64,000 bases of DNA from Streptomyces sp. Act143. Its GTDB lineage: Bacteria > Actinomycetota > Actinomycetes > Streptomycetales > Streptomycetaceae. Under the pieces are notes generated by a model, which saw nothing but the letters and a program-made list of their open reading frames with translations, was not told the origin of the DNA and did not search any database. The DNA lies in contig NZ_QFRX01000001.1 in assembly GCF_003143935.1 (NCBI RefSeq), forward strand, positions 3,694,162-3,758,161, written 5' to 3'. Positions 42,370 through 51,093 of the stretch are shown piece by piece. Made by a program: the position numbers and the translations under genes. Each line of letters begins with the position of its first letter. Position 1 is the stretch's first letter.

Positions 42370-44784
42370 TCACGCCGCGACCGGAACCTCCGGCGTGGCC
42401 CCGTTCGTGGCCGGGGACAGCGCCAGCTCCAGGACCTGGCGGACGTCGGTCACCGGGTGGACCTCCAGCTTCTCCAGCACCTCGGCGGGGACGTCGTCCA
42501 GGTCGGCCTCGTTGCGCTTGGGGATGATGACGGTGGTGACGCCCGCCCGGTGCGCGGCCAGCAGCTTCTGCTTCACGCCGCCGATCGGCAGGACCCGGCC
42601 GGTCAGGGAGACCTCTCCCGTCATGGCCACGTCCGTGCGGACCAGCCGGCCACTGAGCAGCGACGCCAGCGCCGTCGTCATCGTGATGCCGGCGCTCGGG
42701 CCGTCCTTCGGGACCGCGCCCGCCGGGAAGTGGATGTGCACGCCCCGGTCCTTCAGATCGCCGACCGGCAGTTCGAGCTCGGCGCCGTGCGAACGGAGGA
42801 AGCTGAGCGCGATCTGCGCGCTCTCCTTCATCACGTCACCCAGCTGACCGGTGAGGGTCAGACCCGCCGCGCCCGTCTCCGGGTCGGCCAGCGACGCCTC
42901 GACGAACAGCACGTCACCGCCGGCGCCGGTCACCGCCAGCCCCGTCGCCACACCCGGTACCGCCGTGCGGCGCTCGGCCGGGTCCTGGGCGGACTCGGGG
43001 ACGTGGTGGGGGCGGCCGATCAGGGCCCGCAGGTCCTCGTCCGTCACCGTGAACGGCAGCTTCCGCTCGCCCAGTTCGTGCTGGGCGGCGACCTTCCTGA
43101 GCAGCCGCGCGATCGAGCGCTCAAGGGTGCGGACGCCCGCCTCGCGCGTGTACTCGCCGGCGAGCTTGCGCAGCGCGCTCTCCGCCAGCGTCACCTCGTC
43201 CTTGTCGAGGCCCGCCCGCTCCAGTTGGCGCGGGAGCAGGTGGTCACGGGCGATGACGACCTTCTCGTCCTCGGTGTAGCCGTCGAGGCGGACCAGCTCC
43301 ATACGGTCGAGCAGGGCCTCCGGGATCGCCTCCAGGACGTTCGCCGTGGCGAGGAACACCACGTCGGACAGGTCGAGTTCGACCTCCAGGTAGTGGTCGC
43401 GGAAGGTGTGGTTCTGTGCCGGGTCCAGGACCTCCAGCAGCGCCGCCGCCGGGTCGCCGCGGTAGTCGGAGCCCACCTTGTCGATCTCGTCCAGCAGGAC
43501 CACCGGGTTCATCGACCCGGCCTCCTTGACGGCCCGCACGATCCGGCCGGGCAGCGCGCCGACGTACGTACGCCGGTGACCGCGGATCTCCGCCTCGTCG
43601 CGGACGCCACCCAGGGCGACGCGGACGAACTTGCGGCCCATGGCGTGCGCGACCGACTCACCGAGGGACGTCTTGCCGACGCCGGGCGGGCCCACCAGGG
43701 CCAGGACGGCACCGCCGCGACGGCCGCCCACGACACCCAGCCCGCGCTCGCTGCGCCGCTTGCGCACCGCCAGGTACTCCGTGATCCGCGCCTTCACGTC
43801 CTCCAGGCCCGCGTGCTCGGCGTCCAGGACCGCCTTGGCGCCCTGGATGTCGTAGGCGTCCTCGGTCCGCTCGTTCCACGGGAGTTCGAGGACGGTGTCC
43901 AGCCAGGTGCGGATCCAGGAGCCCTCAGGGGACTGGTCGGAGGACCGCTCCAGCTTGTCGACCTCCTTCAGCGCCGCTTCCCGCACCTTCTCGGGCAGGT
44001 CGGCGGCCTCCACGCGGGCGCGGTAGTCGTCGGACTCCTCGCCCTCCTTCTCGCCGTTGAGCTCGCGCAGCTCCTTGCGCACGGCCTCCAGCTGGCGGCG
44101 GAGCAGGAACTCGCGCTGCTGCTTGTCGACGCCCTCCTGGACGTCCTTGGCGATGGTCTCGGCGACGTCCTGCTCGGCGAGGTGGTCGCGCAGTTGCTGG
44201 GTGGCGAGCTTGAGGCGGGTGACCGGGTCGGCGGTCTCCAGCAGCTCGACCTTCTGTTCGGTGGTCAGGAAGGGCGAGTAGCCGGAGTTGTCGGCGAGCG
44301 CGGAGACGTCGTCGATGGCCTGCACGCGGTCGACGACCTGCCAGGCGCCGCGCTTGCGCAGCCAGGCGGTGGCGAGCGCCTTGTACTCCTTGACCAGTTC
44401 GGTGACGTGGCCGGGCAGCGGCTCGGGCACCGTCTCGTCGATCCTCGTCCCCTCGACCCAGAGCGCCGCGCCCGGCCCGGTCGTCCCGGCGCCGATCTGC
44501 ACGCGCCCGCGACCGCGGATGAGCGCGCCCGGGTCGCCGTCGGCGAGCCGGCCGACCTGCTCGACGGTGCCGAGGACACCGGTGCTCGGGTACGTGCCGT
44601 CGATGCGCGGGACCAGCAGGACCTTGGGCTTGCCGGGCTCCGAACGGGCGGCGGCCTGGGCGGCCTCCACCGCGGCGCGTACGTCCGCGTCGTTCAGATC
44701 GAGCGGGACCACCATTCCGGGCAGCACGACCTCGTCGTCGAGCGGCAGCACAGGCAGAGTGAGCGGGTTGGACGTCGAAGCCAT
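42370..44784 (-). CDS. lon: Lon protease
   Basis: ATG 44784 has AAGGGAG 4 nt upstream and gives 804 aa. The N-terminal LAN domain (LPVLPLDDEVVLPGMVVPLD) and coiled coil are followed by the AAA+ module (Walker A GPPGVGKTSLG, Walker B VVLLDEIDKVG, sensor NVLEAIP) and the C-terminal Ser/Lys protease (KDGPSAGITMTTAL with the catalytic Ser, VLPIGGVKQKLLAA with the Lys). It degrades misfolded and regulatory proteins in the cytoplasm. A HAIR element lies 22 bp upstream, so HspR repression and heat-shock induction are expected. Confidence 0.97.
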   Translation of the reverse strand: MASTSNPLTLPVLPLDDEVVLPGMVVPLDLNDADVRAAVEAAQAAARSEPGKPKVLLVPRIDGTYPSTGVLGTVEQVGRLADGDPGALIRGRGRVQIGAGTTGPGAALWVEGTRIDETVPEPLPGHVTELVKEYKALATAWLRKRGAWQVVDRVQAIDDVSALADNSGYSPFLTTEQKVELLETADPVTRLKLATQQLRDHLAEQDVAETIAKDVQEGVDKQQREFLLRRQLEAVRKELRELNGEKEGEESDDYRARVEAADLPEKVREAALKEVDKLERSSDQSPEGSWIRTWLDTVLELPWNERTEDAYDIQGAKAVLDAEHAGLEDVKARITEYLAVRKRRSERGLGVVGGRRGGAVLALVGPPGVGKTSLGESVAHAMGRKFVRVALGGVRDEAEIRGHRRTYVGALPGRIVRAVKEAGSMNPVVLLDEIDKVGSDYRGDPAAALLEVLDPAQNHTFRDHYLEVELDLSDVVFLATANVLEAIPEALLDRMELVRLDGYTEDEKVVIARDHLLPRQLERAGLDKDEVTLAESALRKLAGEYTREAGVRTLERSIARLLRKVAAQHELGERKLPFTVTDEDLRALIGRPHHVPESAQDPAERRTAVPGVATGLAVTGAGGDVLFVEASLADPETGAAGLTLTGQLGDVMKESAQIALSFLRSHGAELELPVGDLKDRGVHIHFPAGAVPKDGPSAGITMTTALASLLSGRLVRTDVAMTGEVSLTGRVLPIGGVKQKLLAAHRAGVTTVIIPKRNEADLDDVPAEVLEKLEVHPVTDVRQVLELALSPATNGATPEVPVAA

Positions 44785-44805
44785 GATCTCCCTTTCGGCA
44801 GTCAA

Positions 44806-44826
44806 GTTGAGCTATGCCGACTCAAT
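44806..44826 (-). promoter_or_regulatory. HAIR element (HspR operator) of lon
   Basis: The sequence GTTGAGC, 7-nt spacer TATGCCG, ACTCAAT matches the HAIR consensus CTTGAGT-N7-ACTCAAG at 11 of 14 arm positions with the exact spacing. It starts 22 bp before the lon ATG, inside the promoter region. Confidence 0.8.
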
Positions 44827-44858
44827 GCGCGTGAGCCTCCGAATGTTCCCCGGGCCGC

Positions 44859-44875
44859 GTTCGCTGTGAGCGATC
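44859..44875 (-). promoter_or_regulatory. Possible ClgR site upstream of lon
   Basis: GTTCGCT, spacer, AGCGATC (an imperfect inverted repeat with CGCT/AGCG cores) fits the general shape of ClgR operators (CGC-Nx-GCG), which activate lon and clp genes in Streptomyces. The match is from memory of the consensus, so this is a suggestion. Confidence 0.4.
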
Positions 44876-44960
44876 ACTTCTGTCGGGGCACGCGACGGGC
44901 CGCGTATCGTGGGCGCAGGTAATAGCCGCTAAGCACTTTCAATCATTACTGGGGGATGGC

Positions 44961-45623
44961 GTGGACGAGACCGTGCAGGCATGGGTGGACGGGTGGGTCG
45001 TCTCGCGCGGGGCCGCGCCACCGGTCCCGGAACCCTGGGGCTGCACGATCGACATGGGCATGGACGGCCACGTCACCCGGCATGTCCTCGGCGCGCTCGG
45101 CGACGCCGTGGACGAGACGAACGTACGGAAGGCCGCCGAGGCGGTGACCGGGGCCGGGATCTGGCTCAAGGTGTTCCGTGATCCAGCCGTGGTCGGCGAC
45201 TGGCTGGGCGCGGACTGGTGGATCGACCCGGAGCCCGGCTACCTGATGACCCTGCCCCTGACCCGCCCTCCGGCCCCGGAGGCCGACGGCCTCCGGACGC
45301 TCCCCGACGGCTACCGGCAGCGCACCTGGTCCCGCGGCGGGGTCGTCCGCACCATGATCGCCGCCCCCGACGGCTCCTGGGCGGCCCGCGGCCAGCTCGC
45401 CCCGACCGGCGCCACCGCCGTCGCCGACCAGATCGCCACCTCCCCCGGCCACCGGCGCCGCGGCCTCGGCACCCTCGTGATGCACACCCTCCAGAGGGCC
45501 GCGCTGGAACAGGGAGTCGAGCGGTGCGTCCTGGCGGGGACGCCGGAGGGGAGGGCGTTGTACGAGTCGCTGGGGTGGACGGTGTCGGGGATGCTGACGA
45601 GCGCGCGGTTCACGGGGCGCTGA
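44961..45623 (+). CDS. GNAT-family N-acetyltransferase
   Basis: GTG 44961 follows GGGGGATGGC. 220 aa. The C-terminal GNAT domain has the acetyl-CoA loop TSPGHRRRGLGTLVMHTL and the final strand-helix GRALYESLGWTVSG. The N-terminal 85 residues form a separate, less conserved domain. Substrate unknown. Divergent from lon. Confidence 0.85.
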   Translation: MDETVQAWVDGWVVSRGAAPPVPEPWGCTIDMGMDGHVTRHVLGALGDAVDETNVRKAAEAVTGAGIWLKVFRDPAVVGDWLGADWWIDPEPGYLMTLPLTRPPAPEADGLRTLPDGYRQRTWSRGGVVRTMIAAPDGSWAARGQLAPTGATAVADQIATSPGHRRRGLGTLVMHTLQRAALEQGVERCVLAGTPEGRALYESLGWTVSGMLTSARFTGR

Positions 45624-45641
45624 GCCTCCGGATCGGGCGGG

Positions 45642-45824
45642 GTGGATAAGAGCGCCCTCCGCGACCGGCCACGGCGACCGCCCTTCCGCGAGTACTACGG
45701 CCTGCGCGCCGCCCCGTACCAGCTGCGCTACCGCCGCAACGGTGCAAGCCTCGCCCACGAACAGACTGTCAGGGCAACGGAGTTGGCGGCGGCAGCCAAG
45801 GCCCGTTTGCGGGGCGGGAACTGA
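45642..45824 (+). CDS. Small basic protein, 60 aa, doubtful
   Basis: A GTG at 45642, 19 bp after the acetyltransferase stop, opens a 60-residue Arg-rich frame (RRPPFREYYGLRAAPYQLRY). It has a weak ribosome binding site (GGCGGG) and no known homologue to my eye. It may be an expressed microprotein of the acetyltransferase operon or a chance frame. Confidence 0.35.
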   Translation: MDKSALRDRPRRPPFREYYGLRAAPYQLRYRRNGASLAHEQTVRATELAAAAKARLRGGN

Positions 45825-45880
45825 CGGAAGTGAACCCCTGCGTCGCCGTATCCTGAGCCGGCGCGAAGGGGGGACGGCCG

Positions 45881-46984
45881 ATGGGACCGTTGATCGCTGT
45901 GATGGGGAGTGCGGATCCGGCGCGGCGGCTCGACCCGCCGCTGACGGACGCGGACGGCGCGCTGAGGGCCTGCCAGGAGATCGGGGCGGAGCTGGCCGCC
46001 CAGGGGTGCCGGATCATCGTGTACTCCAGCGAGGCGCAGTTCATCGAGAGCCGGGTCGTCAGCGGCTTCCTGACCCGGCCGGACCTGCCGCCGGGCTCCG
46101 TCCAGGTCCGGCCGCCCTACGAGGACGGCGACACAGACTTCCCGCTGCGCGACGAGCGGTCCGAGGTCTTCGACCTGCGCTACGAGCCCGGCAACGACTG
46201 GGAGGTCAGCTTCTACCGGTCGCTGCGGGACGTCGACGGGGTCGTCCTCGTCGGCGGCGGCCGTTCGACGCTGATCACGGGGATGATCTGCCTGGCGTTC
46301 GGGATACCGGTGTACCCGCTGGCGTCCTTCGGCGGCTCGGCCCGCAAGGTATGGGAGACCATGAACCGGTCCACCCATCACGCCACCCCCGACGAGGTGT
46401 CCGCCATGGGCGCCCAATGGGGTCCCGGCAGCGCCCAGCGGTTGGTGCGGCTGCTGGGTACCCAGCGGGAGCGGCGTGCGGAGAAGCAGCGTGAGGAGGC
46501 GCTGTCCCGGCGCGGCGCCACCCTGCGGGCCGGGCTGGGCGCGGTCACCGGCATGCTGCTGCTCCTGCTCGGCTTCGCCACCATCCCGCTCACCTACGCC
46601 GTCGAGTCCAGCACCGCGGTCAACGTCACCGCGCTCATCGTGGGCGCCCTGGCCACCGGCACGTCGGGGGCCATCACCCGGACCGTCTTCGACCGCGAGA
46701 CCCACTGGGCGCGTACGGCGGTCCTCGGCATGTCGGCCGGCGGCCTCGCCTTCCTGCTGTTCGTCTCCGCCCAACTCGCCGCGTCCCCCGACATCCTGGC
46801 CGGTGAGGGCGTGCGCCGTCTGCTCTTCTTCGTCCTCGCCGTCGGCTATGTCTCGGGCTTCACCTTCGACGCGGTCTACAACCGCCTGAAGCAGACCGAG
46901 CCCCCTGCGCCGCCGGTGATACCGGGGCTGCCGACCGGAGTACCGGGCGGGGCGACGCCGCCGCAGTCGCCAGGGGGAGCCTGA
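45881..46984 (+). CDS. SLOG-domain protein with C-terminal membrane helices
   Basis: ATG 45881 follows AAGGGGGGAC. 367 aa. Residues 1-160 form a Rossmann-like SLOG (LOG/DprA/TRPM-like) domain: GPLIAVMGSA at the start, RIIVYSSEAQFIES in the middle and VVLVGGGRSTLITGMICLAF at the nucleotide-binding turn. An arginine/glutamate-rich coiled linker (RERRAEKQREEALSRR) leads to four membrane helices (about 222-330). This matches the predicted SLOG plus membrane-pore-like combinations described for nucleotide-messenger sensing systems. It likely binds a nucleotide-derived signal and acts at the membrane. The output is unknown. Confidence 0.7.
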   Translation: MGPLIAVMGSADPARRLDPPLTDADGALRACQEIGAELAAQGCRIIVYSSEAQFIESRVVSGFLTRPDLPPGSVQVRPPYEDGDTDFPLRDERSEVFDLRYEPGNDWEVSFYRSLRDVDGVVLVGGGRSTLITGMICLAFGIPVYPLASFGGSARKVWETMNRSTHHATPDEVSAMGAQWGPGSAQRLVRLLGTQRERRAEKQREEALSRRGATLRAGLGAVTGMLLLLLGFATIPLTYAVESSTAVNVTALIVGALATGTSGAITRTVFDRETHWARTAVLGMSAGGLAFLLFVSAQLAASPDILAGEGVRRLLFFVLAVGYVSGFTFDAVYNRLKQTEPPAPPVIPGLPTGVPGGATPPQSPGGA

Positions 46985-47151
46985 GGGAAGGGCCGGCCCG
47001 GCTGCGGAACACGGCGCCGCACCCTCGGCGTCGGCGTCGGCGAGGACCTGCTCCACGACCGAACGGACCTCGCCGAATTCTCCGGCGCACCCGGTACCGA
47101 TGTGTACCGACGTGTACCGATGCCCTTCCCGTCACGCCCCGGACGACATCG
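46985..47151. other. Spacer with a decayed reading frame and three 10-bp repeats
   Basis: The segment near 47030-47090 reads VGEDLLHDRTDLAEFSGAPG on the plus strand, and DDIVTELLAQLPATA ends in TGA at 47181, but in a shifted frame. They may be scraps of one lost gene. Between them lies GTACCGATGT-type DNA repeated three times (47094-47123). No intact gene. Confidence 0.35.
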
Positions 47152-47886
47152 TCACCGAACTCCTCGCCCAACTCCCCGCCACCGCCTGACCAACGGCCAC
47201 GTGGCCACCCCGATCCCCAGCGACATCAGATGCCCCCAGTTGCTCAACGGATCGCTGAAGGCGACCAGGTCCTGCACCAGCGTCGCCCCGAAGAGCACCA
47301 GCAACGGCCACCGCACCCAGGGCCGCAGCAGCCCCGTCAACGCCCCGAAGCTCGCCGCGACGCCGAAGCTGATGCCGTAGTCCAGGCGGTGCAGTGAGCT
47401 GTCCGGCAGCTGCCCGGCCAGCACCGCGAGCCCCACCGGCACCTCCGTCGCCAGCGTGGCCAGAACATGTCCGAGCAGGAAGACGACCGCCGTGCGCGCC
47501 CCGCCGATCCGCCGCTCCAGCGCGGTGAGGACGAGCAGGAAGCCGACCGCGTACGGCGACAGCAGCCCGCCCACGATCCACAGCGCGCTCGCCGCCAGCA
47601 CGAGCACCGGCGTCCGCACCAGGTGGTCCACATCGGTGCTGGAGCCCTGGAGGAGGGAGTGGACGAGGCCGGGGTCGGCGTACTCGGTGATGAGGGAGGT
47701 CAACGCGAGGACGACGGCGTAACCGAAGGTGAACGGGGTCCCGGTGGCGGTGGGGAGGAGACGCCAGGGACGGACGTGGGGGCGCCCCGGGGCGGTCTCG
47801 GCGGCCGGCGACGGGACGCGCTGGCCGGGAATGCCGTCCAGCAGCCCGGACACCTCGGGAAGGCGGGTCGTCTCCGTTCGTTCCAC
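47152..47886 (-). CDS. Rhomboid-like multi-pass membrane protein
   Basis: GTG 47886 has AAGGAG 11 nt upstream. 244 aa with six or so hydrophobic segments. The motif LDYGISFGVAASFGALTG resembles the catalytic GxS loop of rhomboids, and GHLMSLGIGVA resembles the His helix, in the order of the family. The Ser-x-x-x surroundings are weak, so it may be an inactive member. Function unknown. It is divergent from the spermidine-synthase-like gene across a 212-bp promoter region. Confidence 0.6.
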   Translation of the reverse strand: MERTETTRLPEVSGLLDGIPGQRVPSPAAETAPGRPHVRPWRLLPTATGTPFTFGYAVVLALTSLITEYADPGLVHSLLQGSSTDVDHLVRTPVLVLAASALWIVGGLLSPYAVGFLLVLTALERRIGGARTAVVFLLGHVLATLATEVPVGLAVLAGQLPDSSLHRLDYGISFGVAASFGALTGLLRPWVRWPLLVLFGATLVQDLVAFSDPLSNWGHLMSLGIGVATWPLVRRWRGVGRGVR

Positions 47887-48098
47887 CGTGACGCGCTCCT
47901 TCCGTTTCACCCCACGATTCGCGCCCGACCACCCGCCTGTCTGTGACCGGCGCCACGCGTCCCCCGATTCACAGCCACTTCTCAAGAACCGCCGCCGAGT
48001 TCGGGACCCGCCCGCCGGCCCGGCGCCCGCCCGCGTCCGGGCCCGCGGGGCCCGGAGAAATTCCTGTGCAGCAGCCACCGACCTGCCAAGATGGACCG

Positions 48099-48776
48099 AT
48101 GCCCATCTCGTACGACACCCCTGAAGTCCTGGACCGTCGCGAGGGCCCGCACGGCGAGGTCGTGCTGCGCCGGCACGGCGAGTTGCTGCAGATCATCGCC
48201 AACGGGTGCTTCCTGATGGACACCTCCGACGGGCGCTCGGAGCGGCTGCTGGTCGACGCGGCGCTCGCCGCGCTCGACGACAGGGCGGCGCCGAGTGTGC
48301 TGATCGGCGGGCTCGGCGTGGGCTTCTCGCTCGCACACGCCGCGGAGAATCCGCGCTGGGGCCGGATCACGGTGGTGGAGCGTGAGCCGGCCATCATCGA
48401 CTGGCACCGTCACGGTCCGCTGTCCGCACTCTCCTCCCGGGCCCTCGCGGATGCACGCGCAAAGGTTCTGGAAACAGATCTTGTCACTTACGTCCATGAG
48501 ACATCGGACACGTACGACGCGCTGTGCCTGGACATCGACAACGGCCCCGACTGGACCGTCACCGAGGGCAACGACGGCCTGTACTCGCCGGCCGGACTGG
48601 CAAGCTGCGCAAGGGTGTTGACGCCGGGCGGCGTGCTGGCGGTGTGGTCGGCGCAGCCCTCTCCGGAATTTGAAAGTTCCCTATGGAATGCCGGGTTCCA
48701 GCAGGTGCGTACCGAAGAGATCCCGGTTGCCCGGGGCGTTCCGGACGTCGTGCACCTCGGCGTCCGACCTGGATAG
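48099..48776 (+). CDS. Spermidine-synthase-like methyltransferase-fold protein
   Basis: ATG 48099 gives 225 aa. Rossmann-type motif VLIGGLGVGFSLAHA (glycine loop), ITVVEREPAIIDWH (acidic end of beta-2) and YDALCLDIDNGPDW (Asp of the post-beta-4 region). It resembles the polyamine aminopropyltransferase-like group lacking the N-terminal domain, and some members are plain methyltransferases. Substrate cannot be read from the sequence. Confidence 0.75.
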   Translation: MPISYDTPEVLDRREGPHGEVVLRRHGELLQIIANGCFLMDTSDGRSERLLVDAALAALDDRAAPSVLIGGLGVGFSLAHAAENPRWGRITVVEREPAIIDWHRHGPLSALSSRALADARAKVLETDLVTYVHETSDTYDALCLDIDNGPDWTVTEGNDGLYSPAGLASCARVLTPGGVLAVWSAQPSPEFESSLWNAGFQQVRTEEIPVARGVPDVVHLGVRPG

Positions 48777-48908
48777 CCGAGGCGCGGTGACTCCCCGTAC
48801 TCTGCTTCCCTGACGCAGATCATTCAAGCGTCAATCGCAAGCATGCGCAGGCAAGCCAGAGAGCGGAATCACCCCACTGATTCCGGAAAGCAACTTTTGG
48901 GGCGGGCG

Positions 48909-49649
48909 ATGGAGCAGACACACACCTCCCACAACGGCACGGCTACGGCCACCCCGGGCGCGCAGCGCCGAGTGCTGGTGGTCGAGGACGACCCGACGAT
49001 CGTGGAGGCCATCGCGACCCGGTTGCGCGCCGAGGGATTCCTCGTGCAGACCGCGGGCGACGGTCCGGCGGCGGTCGACACGGCCGAGGCCTGGCAGCCC
49101 GATCTGCTGATCCTCGACATCATGCTGCCCGGCTTCGACGGGCTGGAGGTCTGCCGACGGGTGCAGGCCGCCCGTCCGGTGCCGGTGCTGATGCTGACCG
49201 CGCGGGACGACGAGACCGACATGCTGGTCGGGCTCGGCGTGGGCGCCGACGACTACATGACCAAGCCGTTCTCGATGCGGGAGCTGGCCGCACGCGTGCA
49301 CGTGCTGCTGCGCCGGGTGGAGCGGGCGGCGCTGGCCGCGGCCACGCCCCGCTCGGGCATCCTGCGCCTCGGCGAGCTGGAGATCGACCACGCGCAGCGG
49401 CGGGTGCGGGTGCGCAGTGAGGACGTCCACCTCACGCCGACCGAGTTCGACCTGCTGGTGTGCCTGGCGAACACCCCGCGCGCGGTGCTCTCCCGGGAGC
49501 AGCTGCTGGCCGAGGTGTGGGACTGGGCGGACGCCTCCGGCACCCGCACGGTCGACAGTCACATCAAGGCGCTGCGGCGGAAGATCGGCGCCGAGCGGAT
49601 CCGCACGGTGCACGGCGTGGGGTACGCCCTGGAGACGCCGACGCCATGA
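48909..49649 (+). CDS. OmpR-family response regulator
   Basis: ATG 48909 follows GGGGCGGGCG. 246 aa. Receiver domain (residues about 20-135) with the acidic pair VVEDDPT, phospho-acceptor Asp in LLILDIMLPGFDG and Lys in MTKPFSM. An OmpR winged helix follows (LTPTEFDLLVCLANTPRAV, VDSHIKALRRKIG). Coupled to the kinase gene by a 4-bp overlap. Targets unknown. A 19-residue N-terminal tail is Thr/His-rich. Confidence 0.93.
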   Translation: MEQTHTSHNGTATATPGAQRRVLVVEDDPTIVEAIATRLRAEGFLVQTAGDGPAAVDTAEAWQPDLLILDIMLPGFDGLEVCRRVQAARPVPVLMLTARDDETDMLVGLGVGADDYMTKPFSMRELAARVHVLLRRVERAALAAATPRSGILRLGELEIDHAQRRVRVRSEDVHLTPTEFDLLVCLANTPRAVLSREQLLAEVWDWADASGTRTVDSHIKALRRKIGAERIRTVHGVGYALETPTP

Positions 49650-50791
49650 GCGACGGTCCGGCCGGACGGAGAGGTCCCGGGAGCCTCAAGGGCCCCGGGG
49701 AACCCAGGAGTGCTCCCGGTGAGCCCTGGGGCGGCGTACGCCCGTTCTCGATCAAGACCAAGCTGGGGGCGCTGGTCGTCGCCTCGGTCCTGATCACCAC
49801 GGGCCTGTCGATGATCGCGGTGCAGACGAAGACGGAGATCCGTTTCATCACCGTCTTCTCGATGATCGCCACCCTGCTGATCACCCAGTTCGTGGCGCAC
49901 TCGCTCACGGCCCCGCTGGACGAGATGAATGCGGTCGCCCGCTCCATCTCGCACGGCGACTACACCCGCCGGGTCCGCGAGAACCGCCGGGACGAGCTGG
50001 GCGACCTCGCCGAGACGATCAACCGGATGGCCGACGACCTGGAGGCCCAGGAACAGCAGCGCAAGGAACTCGTGGCGAACGTCTCCCACGAGCTGCGGAC
50101 GCCCATCGCGGGCCTCAGGGCGGTGCTGGAGAACATCGTGGACGGGGTGTCGCCCGCGGACCCCGAGACGATGCGCACGGCCCTGAAGCAGACGGAGCGG
50201 CTCGGCCGGCTGGTCGAGACGCTGCTGGACCTCTCCCGCCTCGACAACGGCGTCGTACCGCTGAAGAAGCGCCGCTTCGAGGTGTGGCCGTATCTGTCGG
50301 GCGTGCTGAAGGAGGCCAACATGGTCGCCTCGGCCCGCGCCGGTCTCGGTTCCGGGTCCGGCAGCCACACGCGTACGGACGTGCATCTGCACCTGGACGT
50401 GACCCCGCCGGAGCTGACCGCGCACGCGGACCCGGAGCGTATCCACCAGGTGGTGGCGAATCTCATCGACAACGCGGTCAAGCACAGTCCGCCGCACGGC
50501 CGGGTGACGGTCAAGGCGCGCCGGGGGGTGCTGCCGGAGTCCCTGGAGCTGGAGGTCCTCGACGAAGGTCCGGGCATTCCGCGCTCCGAGTGGCACCGCG
50601 TCTTCGAACGCTTCAACCGCGGCAACATCACCCGGCCGCACGGCCCGGGCAGCGACGGCGGCACCGGGCTCGGGCTGGCGATCGCCCGCTGGGCGGTGGA
50701 TCTGCACGGCGGCCGGATCGGAGTGGCCGAATCCGAGCGGGGATGCAGGATTCTTGTCACTCTCCCGGGACTTCCATCTCTGCCAAGTTGA
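49646..50791 (+). CDS. Sensor histidine kinase of the OmpR pair
   Basis: ATG 49646 overlaps the regulator stop. 381 aa. Two membrane helices (about 40-60 and 65-88) are separated by only a few residues, so there is almost no extracellular sensor. The signal may be sensed in or near the membrane. HAMP (SISHGDYTRRVRENRRDELG), phospho-acceptor VSHELRTPIAGL, N box VVANLIDNAVKHS and G boxes DEGPGIP and GTGLGLAI are present. A Gly/Pro-rich 35-residue start precedes the first helix. Confidence 0.93.
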   Translation: MSDGPAGRRGPGSLKGPGEPRSAPGEPWGGVRPFSIKTKLGALVVASVLITTGLSMIAVQTKTEIRFITVFSMIATLLITQFVAHSLTAPLDEMNAVARSISHGDYTRRVRENRRDELGDLAETINRMADDLEAQEQQRKELVANVSHELRTPIAGLRAVLENIVDGVSPADPETMRTALKQTERLGRLVETLLDLSRLDNGVVPLKKRRFEVWPYLSGVLKEANMVASARAGLGSGSGSHTRTDVHLHLDVTPPELTAHADPERIHQVVANLIDNAVKHSPPHGRVTVKARRGVLPESLELEVLDEGPGIPRSEWHRVFERFNRGNITRPHGPGSDGGTGLGLAIARWAVDLHGGRIGVAESERGCRILVTLPGLPSLPS

Positions 50792-51093
50792 CGTAAAGTT
50801 CGAAGCGGAGCTTCAAGATCCACGGGCGTCCGCGCTGACGAACACGTGTGACCGGGCTCCGCAAGGCCACAGGCCCGCGCCATCGGCGTCCAGGGCCCCG
50901 CTCACCCCTTCCCGGGTGACGCCGTGAGAACCGGAACCACGCTTGTTTCCCGCCATTTCCAGCGCCGAAACACGCTTTTTCATGTGACTTACACGACGAT
51001 GAACCGGCCCGGCCTGACCTTCTGGGTCTTGGAGGCGTAGCCTTTATTCCCGCTGTCCATCACCTTGTGAAGCGGAAGAGGGCGGTTGCCGCC
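50792..51093. promoter_or_regulatory. Promoter region of kgd
   Basis: No gene is supported in these 302 bp. The segment must contain the kgd promoter. A TAGCCTTTAT stretch near 51038 would suit a -10 region with TCTTGGAG upstream, but this is a guess. Confidence 0.35.
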
